A stretch of 33,652 nt of DNA. Source: Bacteroidetes bacterium UBA7368. GTDB taxonomy: Bacteria > Bacteroidota > Rhodothermia > Rhodothermales > UBA10348. This document shows positions 26,109 to 33,652 of this stretch, piece after piece. How positions within the stretch are numbered: position 1 is the first letter of the stretch; every line of letters begins with the position of its first letter. A model generated the notes under the pieces. It searched no databases, had not been told where the DNA came from, and saw nothing but the letters and a program-made list of their open reading frames with translations. The position numbers and the translations under genes are program-made. The DNA lies in NCBI GenBank assembly GCA_002469915.1, contig DKOG01000052.1, positions 1-33,652 on the forward strand, in the 5' to 3' direction.

Positions 26109-26479
26109 ATCGTATAGAATTCACTTTGCCAGATGTGGGGCTTCGAGAAATCGAGGGCTTCGTTTGGATCGAAGACGGATACTTAGTACTGGAAGTCACC
26201 GATAAACTTCTGGGTCTCGTGGATACAGATACGAATCTGATCAAGATCGAGCCTAACGCTTTAGCCGATCTGCATATCAAACACCGGCCGTTCAAAGATC
26301 GCTTGGTCCTTTCACCAAAAAAAATCGATTTACTAGAGACTGTACCAGGAAAGCACGTCAGTAGCGTGCAACTCAAAATTTGGAAGACAAAACGCAATGA
26401 GGTGGTGGAACTTGTGGCCGAGTTCAACGCCATAAAACAGCCTCAGCAGACTTCTTTGCCCGCTGATTCGTCTCCATAG
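26105..26479 (+). CDS. Conserved-looking small cytoplasmic protein, unknown function
   Basis: The 124-residue protein has no signal peptide or membrane helix; it appears beta-rich (MNRIEFTLPDVGLREIEGFVW, YLVLEVTDKLLGLV) then charged (KIWKTKRNEVVELVAEF). The start overlaps the desaturase stop in ATGA, so the two are probably translated together and this protein may serve the desaturase. Its last 37 bp overlap the end of the convergent histidine phosphatase gene. I do not recognise the family. Confidence 0.65.
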   Translation: MNRIEFTLPDVGLREIEGFVWIEDGYLVLEVTDKLLGLVDTDTNLIKIEPNALADLHIKHRPFKDRLVLSPKKIDLLETVPGKHVSSVQLKIWKTKRNEVVELVAEFNAIKQPQQTSLPADSSP

Positions 26480-26964
26480 CGTAAAATTTGATAGTCAGCA
26501 CTTCCATCCTCTCGAATTGTCACGATGTAGAGTCGATCGAACTCTCCATCGTCTAGGTTTTCCAAATTCGAACCCGTGAGCAGATTGACCACGGTTGGGG
26601 TCGTGTTGCTATGTCCTGAAACCAGAATATTGACGGCATCAGAACCTCGGATTTCATCGGCCATTCGTTCAAGAAACCCGGATGCCAGGTCTGTTGTGGT
26701 AATCGTTATTCCCTTTTCAGTAGCAATGGGGCCGGCAGTAGCCAGAGTCCGTTTTAAAGGTGTAGAATAGATGACACTTAGATCGATATCCGACAGGACG
26801 CGTACCAGGTCCGTCGCGCGCTTTTGGCCTGGATTAGTCAATTCTGGATCTCTATCTGGCTCTGTGCATGTTTCAGCATGACGAACCAAATACACCGTTT
26901 TATCGGGAATGGGTGCGCTCGAAAACAAAATTAAAAGCGAAAAAAGAAGAGATGTAAGGGTCAT
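26443..26964 (-). CDS. Histidine phosphatase (phosphoglycerate-mutase-like), exported
   Basis: The 173-residue protein has a short signal-like N-terminus (MTLTSLLFSLLILFSSAP) and the histidine-phosphatase core: the phospho-His in LVRHAET, RxxxT-like YSTPLKRTLATAGPIA, Glu in GFLERMADEIRG, and the second His in ILVSGHSNTTPTVV. The family hydrolyses phosphate esters through a phosphohistidine. Export suggests a role in releasing phosphate outside the inner membrane, though the substrate is unknown. The C-terminus overlaps the convergent upstream gene by 37 bp. Confidence 0.87.
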   Translation of the reverse strand: MTLTSLLFSLLILFSSAPIPDKTVYLVRHAETCTEPDRDPELTNPGQKRATDLVRVLSDIDLSVIYSTPLKRTLATAGPIATEKGITITTTDLASGFLERMADEIRGSDAVNILVSGHSNTTPTVVNLLTGSNLENLDDGEFDRLYIVTIREDGSADYQILRYGDESAGKEVC

Positions 26965-27108
26965 TTGATCGTTTGGGTCGAGTTTATAATAACATAATGC
27001 AAAGCGGAAGAAGTTCTAAAAACGAGGCAAAACTCGGTTCGTAATCCAATAGAGAACCCCGTCAACCACGGGAAGTAAGAAGGCCTAAAACCTCAATTAT
27101 TCGACTAC

Positions 27109-27447
27109 ATGGAATATCTTTTTGTAAACTGGTGGGTCTGGATCCCCATCGTAGCCATTTTGGCCGGTACATGGAAAGAGGTCGCGCTAGCGCGCACGAA
27201 AGCAGCTCAGCTTGGATCATCAACTGAATCCCTCGATGAAGAGTTAAAAAAACTCTCTGCAACGTTATCGAAAGAAAATGAAGCCCTCACTAAACGGATT
27301 CAGAATCTAGAGGCTATTGTGACCAGTGTTGAATGGGATGACATTTCGACTAAAGAGCTCCCGGTTGCCCAGCCCAGACTAGTCATTGAGCCAGAAGAAC
27401 CTTCCGACGTGGAAAAAGCGGCTCATCTTGCCAAAAAGGTCCGTTAA
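27109..27447 (+). CDS. Small membrane-anchored coiled-coil protein, PspB-like
   Basis: The 112-residue protein has one N-terminal helix (LFVNWWVWIPIVAILAGTW), then a basic stretch and a coiled coil (ESLDEELKKLSATLSKENEALTKRIQNLEAIVTS). A short acidic tail follows. Layout and the RIQNLEAIV stretch recall phage-shock protein B, which binds PspC at the inner membrane, but no PspA or PspC is nearby. It starts the rightward gene chain 27109-29737, with 17 bp to the ACT gene. The function should be left as unknown with a PspB-like architecture. Confidence 0.65.
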   Translation: MEYLFVNWWVWIPIVAILAGTWKEVALARTKAAQLGSSTESLDEELKKLSATLSKENEALTKRIQNLEAIVTSVEWDDISTKELPVAQPRLVIEPEEPSDVEKAAHLAKKVR

Positions 27448-27464
27448 ATAAGGAGCTAATCCTA

Positions 27465-27842
27465 ATGACAGAACTGAAACTGAAAGTTTTAGAAGAGACA
27501 TTTTCGGTTCATCGCCTAAATCCTTTAATGGCCATTCCGAATGCAGTAACCGATTCGGATGTGTATTTCATCGGGCAAACCCGAGAGGAACTGTCCATAG
27601 TGTGTTTTTCGGATATCGAGGTGCCCTACGCTCGAACGGAATCAGACTGGTCCTGTTTTATGGTTGTGGGTCCACTAGACTTTAACCTGACCGGAATCAT
27701 ATCCCGGATTTCAACGATCCTTGCGGAAGAGAAAATTTCCATTTTTGCCATTTCTACCTTCGATACGGACTACATCTTGGTTAAACACTCAGATATAAGC
27801 CGGGCTCAAAAAGTCTTAAGTGACGCAGGATACGATGTCTAA
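27465..27842 (+). CDS. ACT domain protein (CASTOR/ACT_7-like)
   Basis: The 125-residue protein is preceded by a good Shine-Dalgarno (AAGGAG, about 8 nt upstream). Its C-terminal half has the ACT fold pattern typical of CASTOR-type proteins (VGPLDFNLTGIISRISTILA, then ISIFAISTFDTDYILVKHSD, then AQKVLSDAGYDV); the N-terminal half (YFIGQTREELSIVC) resembles a degenerate ACT domain. Such proteins bind amino acids and regulate metabolism. The stop overlaps the AlkD-like start. The ligand is unknown. Confidence 0.88.
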   Translation: MTELKLKVLEETFSVHRLNPLMAIPNAVTDSDVYFIGQTREELSIVCFSDIEVPYARTESDWSCFMVVGPLDFNLTGIISRISTILAEEKISIFAISTFDTDYILVKHSDISRAQKVLSDAGYDV

Positions 27843-28590
27843 CACGCTGCTTACGGCCCAACAAGTAAGCGACGAACTTCACGCTCTACGTAATCCCAGC
27901 ATAGCAGAGCACTCTCAACGCTTCTTCAAAACAGGGCCGGGAGAATATGCAGAGGGAGATTGTTGCCTTGGAATTCGCGTTCCAGTCCTGCGAAAAGTGG
28001 CTGCCCAGGCTCGGGAAATGAGCGGCTCAGAAAACCTCAAACTACTCGCATCCCCATGGCACGAAGAACGACTAACAGCACTCTTTATTCTGATTCGAAG
28101 ATATCAGAAAGGTAGTCCTAGCGAGCAAGAGAGCATTTACAGGGCCTATCTTGATAACACTAAGCACATCAATAACTGGGACCTAGTGGACTCGAGCGCC
28201 CATCTCATCGTAGGTGCCCACCTCTTCGATCAAGATCGCTCTATTCTCCGAGAACTAGCTGCATCAGACCTGCTGTGGGAGCGTCGTATAGCCATGATTG
28301 CCACCTTACAATTCATTCGAAACGGCCAATTCGACGATACGCTCGAATTGGCCCACCAGTTGCTCCATGACTCGCACGACCTAATACACAAAGCTGTCGG
28401 ATGGATGCTTCGGGAAGTGGGTAATAGAAATCGAGAACTGGAAACGATGTTTTTGGATTCCCATTATCAGGAAATGCCTCGAATCATGCTGCGGTATGCA
28501 ATTGAAAGGTATCCAGAACCCGAGCGACAGGCCTACCTCAAAGGACGCCGCGCCAGCGTAGATCCTAAACGTGTACCACCAACCGCATGA
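27835..28590 (+). CDS. AlkD-like DNA alkylation repair protein (HEAT-repeat glycosylase)
   Basis: The ATG at 27835 overlaps the preceding ACT stop by 8 bp. A GTG five codons upstream is an alternative. The 251-residue all-helical protein matches AlkD: the GIRVPVLRKVAAQ N-terminal part, PWHEERLTALFIL, the signature HINNWDLVDSS with Trp and Asp, then LLWERRIAMIAT with the Arg, then IHKAVGWMLREVG and a C-terminal RYAIERYPEPERQAYL. AlkD excises bulky positively charged bases such as 3- and 7-methylpurines without flipping. It complements Tag at the window's left side. The next gene overlaps it by 4 bp. Confidence 0.93.
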   Translation: MSNTLLTAQQVSDELHALRNPSIAEHSQRFFKTGPGEYAEGDCCLGIRVPVLRKVAAQAREMSGSENLKLLASPWHEERLTALFILIRRYQKGSPSEQESIYRAYLDNTKHINNWDLVDSSAHLIVGAHLFDQDRSILRELAASDLLWERRIAMIATLQFIRNGQFDDTLELAHQLLHDSHDLIHKAVGWMLREVGNRNRELETMFLDSHYQEMPRIMLRYAIERYPEPERQAYLKGRRASVDPKRVPPTA

Positions 28591-29099
28591 ACAAGCGCTT
28601 CATCCTTTTGGTTTTATGTGGATTGAGCAGTTCCATTTCTCATGCGCAATTTTCCCTGTCCGGGTATACATTTGATATCATAACTGGAAAGCCGCTAGAA
28701 GGTGTTGAGCTGGCTCTTTATGATGGTTTTGCGACACAAACTATACGGTCTAATACGTTCGGGCGGTATTCCTTCGATTCACTCAGCACTAACGCATACT
28801 CCCTGATGGCAGCCTATCGCATGCGTTTATCCGATAATCAGGTACGTGTTGTTCTGAGGGTGGATGCTTTCGAGGCTACGCAAGTGGAAGAAGAAATGCA
28901 CTTCGGCTTTTCATCAGCCGAGGTTGAGGCACTTATGTACATGTCACATAATGAGTCCAAAGGCAATGCCCTAAACAGCCCGGCCATGGATATGCGCACC
29001 GATTCGCTCTATCAGAAGTCCTACGTGCGGAATGCAAGCGGCAAGATGCTACCCACCACTATTCACTGGATGTATTCCCGTCCAGAAGAACACAAATGA
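28587..29099 (+). CDS. Secreted protein with carboxypeptidase-regulatory-like beta-sandwich domain
   Basis: The 170-residue protein has a signal peptide (MNKRFILLVLCGLSSSISHAQ) followed by a domain of about 80 residues (SGYTFDIITGKPLEGVELALYDGF, TRSNTFGRYSFDSL, YSLMAAYRM). This resembles carboxypeptidase-regulatory or CNA-B-type domains that many Bacteroidota use as surface or receptor-associated modules. The C-terminal part is unfamiliar. Start and stop overlap neighbours by 4 bp (ATGA at both ends). It is odd for such a secreted protein to sit in a chain of cytoplasmic nucleic-acid or methylation genes. Confidence 0.75.
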   Translation: MNKRFILLVLCGLSSSISHAQFSLSGYTFDIITGKPLEGVELALYDGFATQTIRSNTFGRYSFDSLSTNAYSLMAAYRMRLSDNQVRVVLRVDAFEATQVEEEMHFGFSSAEVEALMYMSHNESKGNALNSPAMDMRTDSLYQKSYVRNASGKMLPTTIHWMYSRPEEHK

Positions 29100-29737
29100 G
29101 CACCAACATGGAAGGTCGTACATCCTCAGCCTCACATTGGAACGGAGTGTATCGAATGAACAAGCGCGAATCATTAGGTTGGTTTGCCCCCTCATTAGAC
29201 ACCTCTTTGAGCCTAATCCAGGCATATTCAAACGATTTAGACTCCAGTATTCTGGATATCGGTGGCGGTTCATCTTCTCTAGTGGATGATTTGCTGGCGC
29301 GAGGATTCAGCGACCTAAGCGTACTAGATATTTCCCAAATAGCACTCGATGATACCCGCTCTCGATTGGGTGCAACCGCTGATGCAATTGACCTTATATG
29401 CGCCGACATTCGATCTCCGTCCCTCAATTTGAATGAAGCGATGGTGTGGCATGATCGGGCCGTCTTTCATTTTCTGTGGACACCCGAAGAACTGGCCTCC
29501 TATCGGAGTCTCCTCCTTCAGACCTTGGCACCTGGCGGGAAAGTGATTTTGGGCGTTTTCTCCGAAAACGCCCCACCCAAATGCTTTGGACTACCCGTAA
29601 ATCGGCATTCTCTTAAGAGCCTTTTGGCCGTTTTCGGTGATCGATTTACCTGTATGGATTGGCTTACAGAAATACATATTACTCCAGGCGGTGTTGAGCA
29701 AGAATACTTGTACTCCGTCTGGCAAATCCAGGATTGA
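29096..29737 (+). CDS. Class I SAM-dependent methyltransferase
   Basis: The 213-residue cytoplasmic protein starts by overlap with the preceding stop (ATGA). It has motif I SILDIGGGSSSLVDDLLARG (around residue 52), the acidic loop LSVLDIS, then LICADIRSP, then WHDRAVFHFLWTP and TLAPGGKVILGVFS. It transfers methyl from S-adenosylmethionine; family members act on small molecules. Substrate is not visible. It is the last gene in a five-gene chain, with 82 bp before the damaged nitrilase. Confidence 0.85.
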   Translation: MSTNMEGRTSSASHWNGVYRMNKRESLGWFAPSLDTSLSLIQAYSNDLDSSILDIGGGSSSLVDDLLARGFSDLSVLDISQIALDDTRSRLGATADAIDLICADIRSPSLNLNEAMVWHDRAVFHFLWTPEELASYRSLLLQTLAPGGKVILGVFSENAPPKCFGLPVNRHSLKSLLAVFGDRFTCMDWLTEIHITPGGVEQEYLYSVWQIQD

Positions 29738-29819
29738 AATTCGCACAGATCAATAATGATGTGTATGTACGGCCACCCAAAGCCCAATTTCAACGTCGCC
29801 ATCTAACACAGATCCCCTC

Positions 29820-30782
29820 ATGTTCAAAATTGCAGCTGCCCAGTTTGCTCCTGTTTATCTAAATAAGGAAGCCACCGTAGAGAAAGCATGTTCGATCATT
29901 GCTGACGCCGGAAAACTAGATATTGACCTACTGGTTTTCCCCGAGGCCTTCCTACCCGGATACCCAGCATGGGTCTGGCATATGCCCGCCGGAAAAACCA
30001 AGGATCTTCGGCCCCCATTCGCCCAGCTCCTTGCCAATTCAGTGACCGTACCTGGCCCTGAAATTCGCCGTGTACAAGAAGCGGCTGCAGCAGCAGACGT
30101 CGGATTGGCATTTTCAGTAAACGAAATTAACGGCTCCGGCAGTGTTCGACCTTATACGATACCATAGTCTATATCGACCGCGACGGCCACCTTCTTGGGA
30201 AACATCGAAAAATGATTCCAACAACTGGAGAACGGCTAGTCTGGGCGCAGGGAGACGGATCAGATCTGCAGGTCCACGACTTTGGCTTTGCACAGGTTGC
30301 GGGACTTGTGTGCTGGGAAAACTATATGCCATTAGCCCGCTACACGCTGAACGCCAGAGGTGCTGAAGTGCATGTAGCACCCACTTGGGACCGGGGTGGG
30401 CCGTGGGTCGCCTCCATGCAGCATATCGCAAAGGAAGGTCGGTGTTACGTGGTAGGCTGCGCCCCTAGAATGGAGCTTTCTGATATTCCGGATTCCATGC
30501 CCTACAAGCAGGACTACCTGGCTTCCGCAGGGACCGAATTTCATCCAGGAGGATCCGTCATTGTAGATCCAGATGGAAAGATTATTGCCGGCCCCCTCCC
30601 TACTCAGCGAAGAGGGCTTTCTAATAGCCGAAGCACATCGGGAGGTCCTTCAAGGATCGCGGTTTCAGCTCGACACGGCAGGTCACTATGCTCGACCAGA
30701 CGTATTTGAACTCATTGTGCACGAGAAAAAGACACCTTTTCTTCAGACAGAAGAAGAGGACCCACGCGACCCTGTCACCTAA
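29820..30782 (+). pseudogene. Nitrilase, broken by two compensating frameshifts
   Basis: Three reading-frame pieces join into one nitrilase of about 320 residues. Piece one, 29820 to about 30150, is MFKIAAAQFAPVYLNKEATV onwards with catalytic Glu42 in FPEAFLPGYP, ending in an out-of-frame TAG at 30165. Piece two, about 30152-30598, reads YDTIVYIDRDGHLLGKHRK, then IPTTGERLVW, with the catalytic Lys (codon at 30209) and the catalytic Cys (codon at 30311) in GLVCWENYMPL. Piece three, about 30600-30782, returns to the first frame (LSEEGFLIAEAHREVLQG). The first break behaves as a one-base loss and the second as a one-base gain, near the C-run at 30591-30600. All three catalytic residues are kept. 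It is either a recent pseudogene or two sequencing errors; a genuine programmed shift is less likely. Confidence 0.8.
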
Positions 30783-32166
30783 TACGGGTCATCAATGACG
30801 TTCGCACCTCGGTACCGGTGCTCACCCGAACCACATACACTCCCGCCTGCCATTGACGAGTAGGCACACGGACGATTTGTGTACCGGCCGCAACCGTTAC
30901 TTCGTCACGCTCTACTATTCTACCCAACAGGTCTAAAATTTCAATTTGGACCACTTGGGATCGTTCTGAATAGAACGTAAACCTCGCCTGACCTGAAGAA
31001 GGATTGGGAAATACCTCAAAGGCATCATCCAAATCTCTCGTTGCATGGTAATCTATATCGGTACTCTGCGACCGGGTAGCCATCATCACGGTATTGGGAG
31101 CTGAGTCCTCATTGGCCTGATGATAAACGATGTGTTCTCGACCTTCCGGTCCAAAAGCAAAAGAAATGTATTGTCCCAAGATTACGTCGGTACCAGAGTA
31201 ATCGACGACCGTTTCGATAGAGGATTCCGAAACTCCGGGGCGAGCGATCCTAGCCACTTTCTGATCTGAGTATACGATTACCGGTAGCCCGGAGTCGTCC
31301 AACAACAAGGCAACGTTATGTCGAGCAGATATTCGAGCCACAAAGAGATTATCCAACGTATCGATAGACTGCCTCTCCCATTCGCCCGATGTATTGTGAC
31401 TGTAAATTACTTCTCCCGTTGAGTCTCCATTCCATTGCAAATAGGCCAGGTGATAAACGCCCGCTTCGTCAATGGCCAAAGAAGCATATCGGCCCACATC
31501 CCCCGTTGTGTCCACAGAGACCACGGACCATCCAGATGATGATCGCGAAGCTAACATCAAATCTTGGTTTTCAGGTTCGAAATAAGCAATCCGTGGCTTG
31601 TTGGTGTCTAAAAACGCAAGAGAGGTTCCATTTCCATAGGTCATTGGAGACTCTGCAACTCGCTCCACCACCCAACCCGATCCAGAGTCATACGCATATT
31701 CAATCGCCGAGGGCAGGGGGCCTCCTCCCGGATCAATCGTGCTAACATGCAATCCTCCAGATGTGTCCATTTGAAAATCGGGGTCCCAGCCATCGTGCCC
31801 ATCATCTTCTACCCCCTCAAACGTCCATCCTAATGGATTCTGAATCCACATGCCAAAGCCTTCTAGGTTGTGATCATGTAATCCCAGGCGAATGACGCCT
31901 TGATCGTCTAAAAGTATCTGTGTGGGCCCGTGTATTCGGTTTTGCACAACCTTTTCAAGCTCGAAGGAGCCATCAGGTGCTGTTTCAGCAGCCAACCAGA
32001 TCGAGCCTGGCGGAATTTCACGCACGAAACCGATAAATCGGTCTCCTGCCCCATTAATAACAATATCTGGCCACTCACCTTCACCAACCTCAACCGATTC
32101 AAATGCTTGACCCAAAGATGGAAGGGCGGTCAATAAAAGGACCAAAGTGGAAAACAAAGATTTCAT
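30775..32166 (-). CDS. Secreted propeller-like protein with T9SS type A sorting domain
   Basis: The 463-residue protein has a signal peptide (MKSLFSTLVLLLTALPSLGQ), then repeats of about 45-60 residues that look like a sialidase-type propeller: GGLHVSTIDPGGGPLPSAIEY, NKPRIAYFEPENQDLMLAS, and GVYHLAYLQWNGDSTGEVIY. The C-terminal 85 residues form a sorting domain (AFEVFPNPSSGQARFTFYS, then VQIEILDLLGRIV, then WQAGVYVVRV). It is exported through T9SS and likely surface-attached; binding target unknown. Its last codons overlap the end of the broken nitrilase by 8 bp. Confidence 0.85.
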   Translation of the reverse strand: MKSLFSTLVLLLTALPSLGQAFESVEVGEGEWPDIVINGAGDRFIGFVREIPPGSIWLAAETAPDGSFELEKVVQNRIHGPTQILLDDQGVIRLGLHDHNLEGFGMWIQNPLGWTFEGVEDDGHDGWDPDFQMDTSGGLHVSTIDPGGGPLPSAIEYAYDSGSGWVVERVAESPMTYGNGTSLAFLDTNKPRIAYFEPENQDLMLASRSSSGWSVVSVDTTGDVGRYASLAIDEAGVYHLAYLQWNGDSTGEVIYSHNTSGEWERQSIDTLDNLFVARISARHNVALLLDDSGLPVIVYSDQKVARIARPGVSESSIETVVDYSGTDVILGQYISFAFGPEGREHIVYHQANEDSAPNTVMMATRSQSTDIDYHATRDLDDAFEVFPNPSSGQARFTFYSERSQVVQIEILDLLGRIVERDEVTVAAGTQIVRVPTRQWQAGVYVVRVSTGTEVRTSLMTRIR

Positions 32167-32407
32167 CGCGTCGGATTTAGTGAGTCCTTAGTATACCCCA
32201 AGGTGCTCTTTACTGGATCGTGCTCAAATTTGTGCCTTGAGCTTTAAGGAAACCACGAGATGTACCTTTTATTTGGCCATGTGTTCATTTGGAAAAGGTC
32301 CGACGCACGCAAGGGCAGACAAGAAATTACAACCTAACTTCGCAACCCACCCTCAAATGATTATATTTTGGGCTCCTTCTTAAAAAAAACAGACCTTTTC
32401 CGTCTAC

Positions 32408-33073
32408 ATGTCTCGATTTACTTATCCCGTTTTGTCCTTGTTATTCCTCCTGATTGCCTCGGGATGCTCCAGCTCAAAAGAAATTTCAAACGATACTTCC
32501 GCTATAGATCTGGAACGATTGGAAGCGATTTACAAAGCTCGTCAGGAAAAGGATAAGAACAGATATGTCCAAGGCGATATCGACTTCATGACTGGGATGA
32601 TCGGTCATCACGCCCAGGCACTCATTATGTCCGGTATGGCTCCAGAAAACGAAGCAAATCCTGAAGTTCAACTTCTTGCATCTAGAATCATCAACGCGCA
32701 GCAAGATGAAATTGCTACCATGCAAAAATGGCTGGGAGATCGAGACCAAATCGTGCCAGAAGTACATATCGATGGGCTCACGCTCATGTTACACGGTGTC
32801 GATGAACACCACGCCCATATGCCAGGTATGCTAAGTTCTGATCAAATGGAAGAACTACAGGCATCTAGAGGCCCCGAATTCGATCGCCTCTTTCTAACGT
32901 ATATGATCCAGCACCATAGTGGAGCCATATCTATGGTAAAGGTGCTATTTGCCACCGATGGAGCAGGCCTAGACGACACGTCTTTTAAACTTGCTTCCGA
33001 TATTCAGGTCGATCAAATCACTGAGATTGCCCGCATGGAGCGTATGCTCGATGCGCTACCCACCTCTAATTAA
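32408..33073 (+). CDS. DUF305 domain lipoprotein
   Basis: The 221-residue protein has a lipoprotein signal (MSRFTYPVLSLLFLLIASGC, Cys20). It carries two DUF305 halves: MTGMIGHHAQALIMSGMAP followed by AQQDEIATMQKWL, and MIQHHSGAISMVKVL followed by VDQITEIARMERMLDAL. Conserved His and Met residues suggest a four-helix, ferritin-like fold and perhaps copper or other metal binding, though this is not proven. An LVIVD-repeat lipoprotein gene begins 33 bp downstream, and the two probably act together. Confidence 0.92.
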   Translation: MSRFTYPVLSLLFLLIASGCSSSKEISNDTSAIDLERLEAIYKARQEKDKNRYVQGDIDFMTGMIGHHAQALIMSGMAPENEANPEVQLLASRIINAQQDEIATMQKWLGDRDQIVPEVHIDGLTLMLHGVDEHHAHMPGMLSSDQMEELQASRGPEFDRLFLTYMIQHHSGAISMVKVLFATDGAGLDDTSFKLASDIQVDQITEIARMERMLDALPTSN

Positions 33074-33106
33074 AATCCTTCCGTCCTCATAACCCAGAAC
33101 CCAACT

Positions 33107-33652
33107 ATGAAAGGTAAATCCATTATCACCCATCCTGTGCTCACCTTGCTCCTCGCAGTGGTGTTCGTAGGTATGACCGGCTGCTCGCAAAAGCCGATGT
33201 ACAATGCATCTCCAACGTCTAGTATGTCATCGGCAGCAATGTCTACGACAGCGCCAAGTCCTGACCCTCGTGTTGGTCTCGGTGCCGGCCTGTTTGACGC
33301 TGAGGAAGCTATTTGGAACATGAACATGCTTTCCTCCACACCTCCTACGGAAAACTTTCTCGGTGTGACCAACTCTGACCTCGCTTTCACGGGTGACTAC
33401 GCGATTCAGGGTAACTACAATGGTTTCCAGATTTTTGACATTTCAACACCGTCCAAGCCCGTTCTGGTCAAAGAGTACGTATGTCCAGCTTCTCAGAGCG
33501 ACGTTTCTGTATATGGCAACTTATTGATCGTATCCGGTGAGGGCCTAGGTGGTCGTCTGGATTGTGGAACGGATGGAGTGCAGGAAGCCGTGAGCCAGGA
33601 TCGCCTGAGAGGCATTCGCATTTTCACGATTGACGACATCAAAAATCCTCAG
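33107..33652 (+). CDS. LVIVD-repeat lipoprotein (partial)
   Basis: This gene is cut by the right window edge; 182 codons are visible. It has a lipoprotein signal (MKGKSIITHPVLTLLLAVVF, ending VGMTGC), then a Ser/Thr/Met-rich linker (SPTSSMSSAAMSTTAPSPDP) and the first beta-propeller repeats (FTGDYAIQGNYNGFQIFDIS, then KPVLVKEYVCPASQSDVSVY, then LLIVSGEGLGGR). This is the LVIVD-repeat pattern common in Bacteroidota, of unknown function. It follows the DUF305 gene by 33 bp, probably in the same transcript. Confidence 0.85.
   Translation, partial: MKGKSIITHPVLTLLLAVVFVGMTGCSQKPMYNASPTSSMSSAAMSTTAPSPDPRVGLGAGLFDAEEAIWNMNMLSSTPPTENFLGVTNSDLAFTGDYAIQGNYNGFQIFDISTPSKPVLVKEYVCPASQSDVSVYGNLLIVSGEGLGGRLDCGTDGVQEAVSQDRLRGIRIFTIDDIKNPQ

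Noticed and set aside
30775..30782. Possibility that the nitrilase frameshifts are programmed
   Set aside because: Two opposite shifts about 450 bp apart, with no visible stimulatory hairpin that I can support; indel or base-calling error near C-runs is simpler.

Overview
The window looks like chromosomal DNA of a marine or halophilic member of the Bacteroidota/Rhodothermota group. The main reason is two secreted proteins (7276-8358 and 30775-32166) ending in type A sorting domains for the type IX secretion system (T9SS), one with the QNHPNPF signature common in Rhodothermales and Balneolales. Other pointers are many Cys-lipoproteins, a ThuA/sugar-dehydrogenase fusion, DUF2911, DUF305 and LVIVD proteins, and few strong Shine-Dalgarno sites. 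I see no tRNA, rRNA, insertion sequence, CRISPR array, integrase or phage gene. Genes are densely packed on both strands, and both window ends cut through genes.

Layout. 1-2078: a membrane-anchored SRPBCC-type protein (minus strand, C-terminus cut by the window edge) diverges from an mreB that has no mreC or mreD beside it. 2079-2386: an AT-rich gap between convergent genes holds a perfect DnaA box and four near matches, a candidate replication origin. 2387-3375: a tag glycosylase, and a separate two-gene unit of a possible 33-codon ORF coupled to a small membrane protein. 3407-6395: a ThuA/PQQ-type sugar dehydrogenase fusion and a proline-iminopeptidase-like lipoprotein. 6594-9509: SatP acetate transporter with a strong terminator, a T9SS metallopeptidase and a thioredoxin-domain lipoprotein. 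9616-13388: an X-Pro dipeptidyl-peptidase directly followed by a proline racemase-superfamily enzyme and two small membrane proteins. 13399-16470: a DUF2911 and PCYCGC pair, then an AbgT transporter. 16796-24300: GNAT, M28 peptidase, S9 peptidase, TPR lipoprotein and an amidohydrolase. 24450-26964: SnoaL-like protein, fatty-acid desaturase, a small hypothetical protein and a histidine phosphatase. 27109-29737: a tight chain of five genes (PspB-like, ACT, AlkD, secreted beta-sandwich protein, methyltransferase), the last three joined by short overlaps. 29820-30782: a nitrilase broken by two compensating frameshifts. 30775-33652: a T9SS propeller-like protein, a DUF305 lipoprotein and the start of an LVIVD-repeat lipoprotein.

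Functional theme. Exported peptidases are over-represented, several of them proline-directed: an S33 iminopeptidase, an S15 X-Pro peptidase, an S9 oligopeptidase, an M28 aminopeptidase and a HExxH protease. With the hydroxyproline/proline-type enzyme, the AbgT transporter and the acetate transporter, this fits a heterotroph living on protein and amino acids, including proline-rich or collagen-like material. That picture is inference from families and gene order, not shown directly.

The best leads for follow-up are the DnaA-box cluster at 2123-2358, the perfect 19-bp inverted repeat inside the racemase-family gene (12144-12184), the Ser/Thr catalytic pair of that enzyme, the twice-frameshifted nitrilase with an intact catalytic triad, and the SRPBCC/TIGR03067-like fusion at the left edge.
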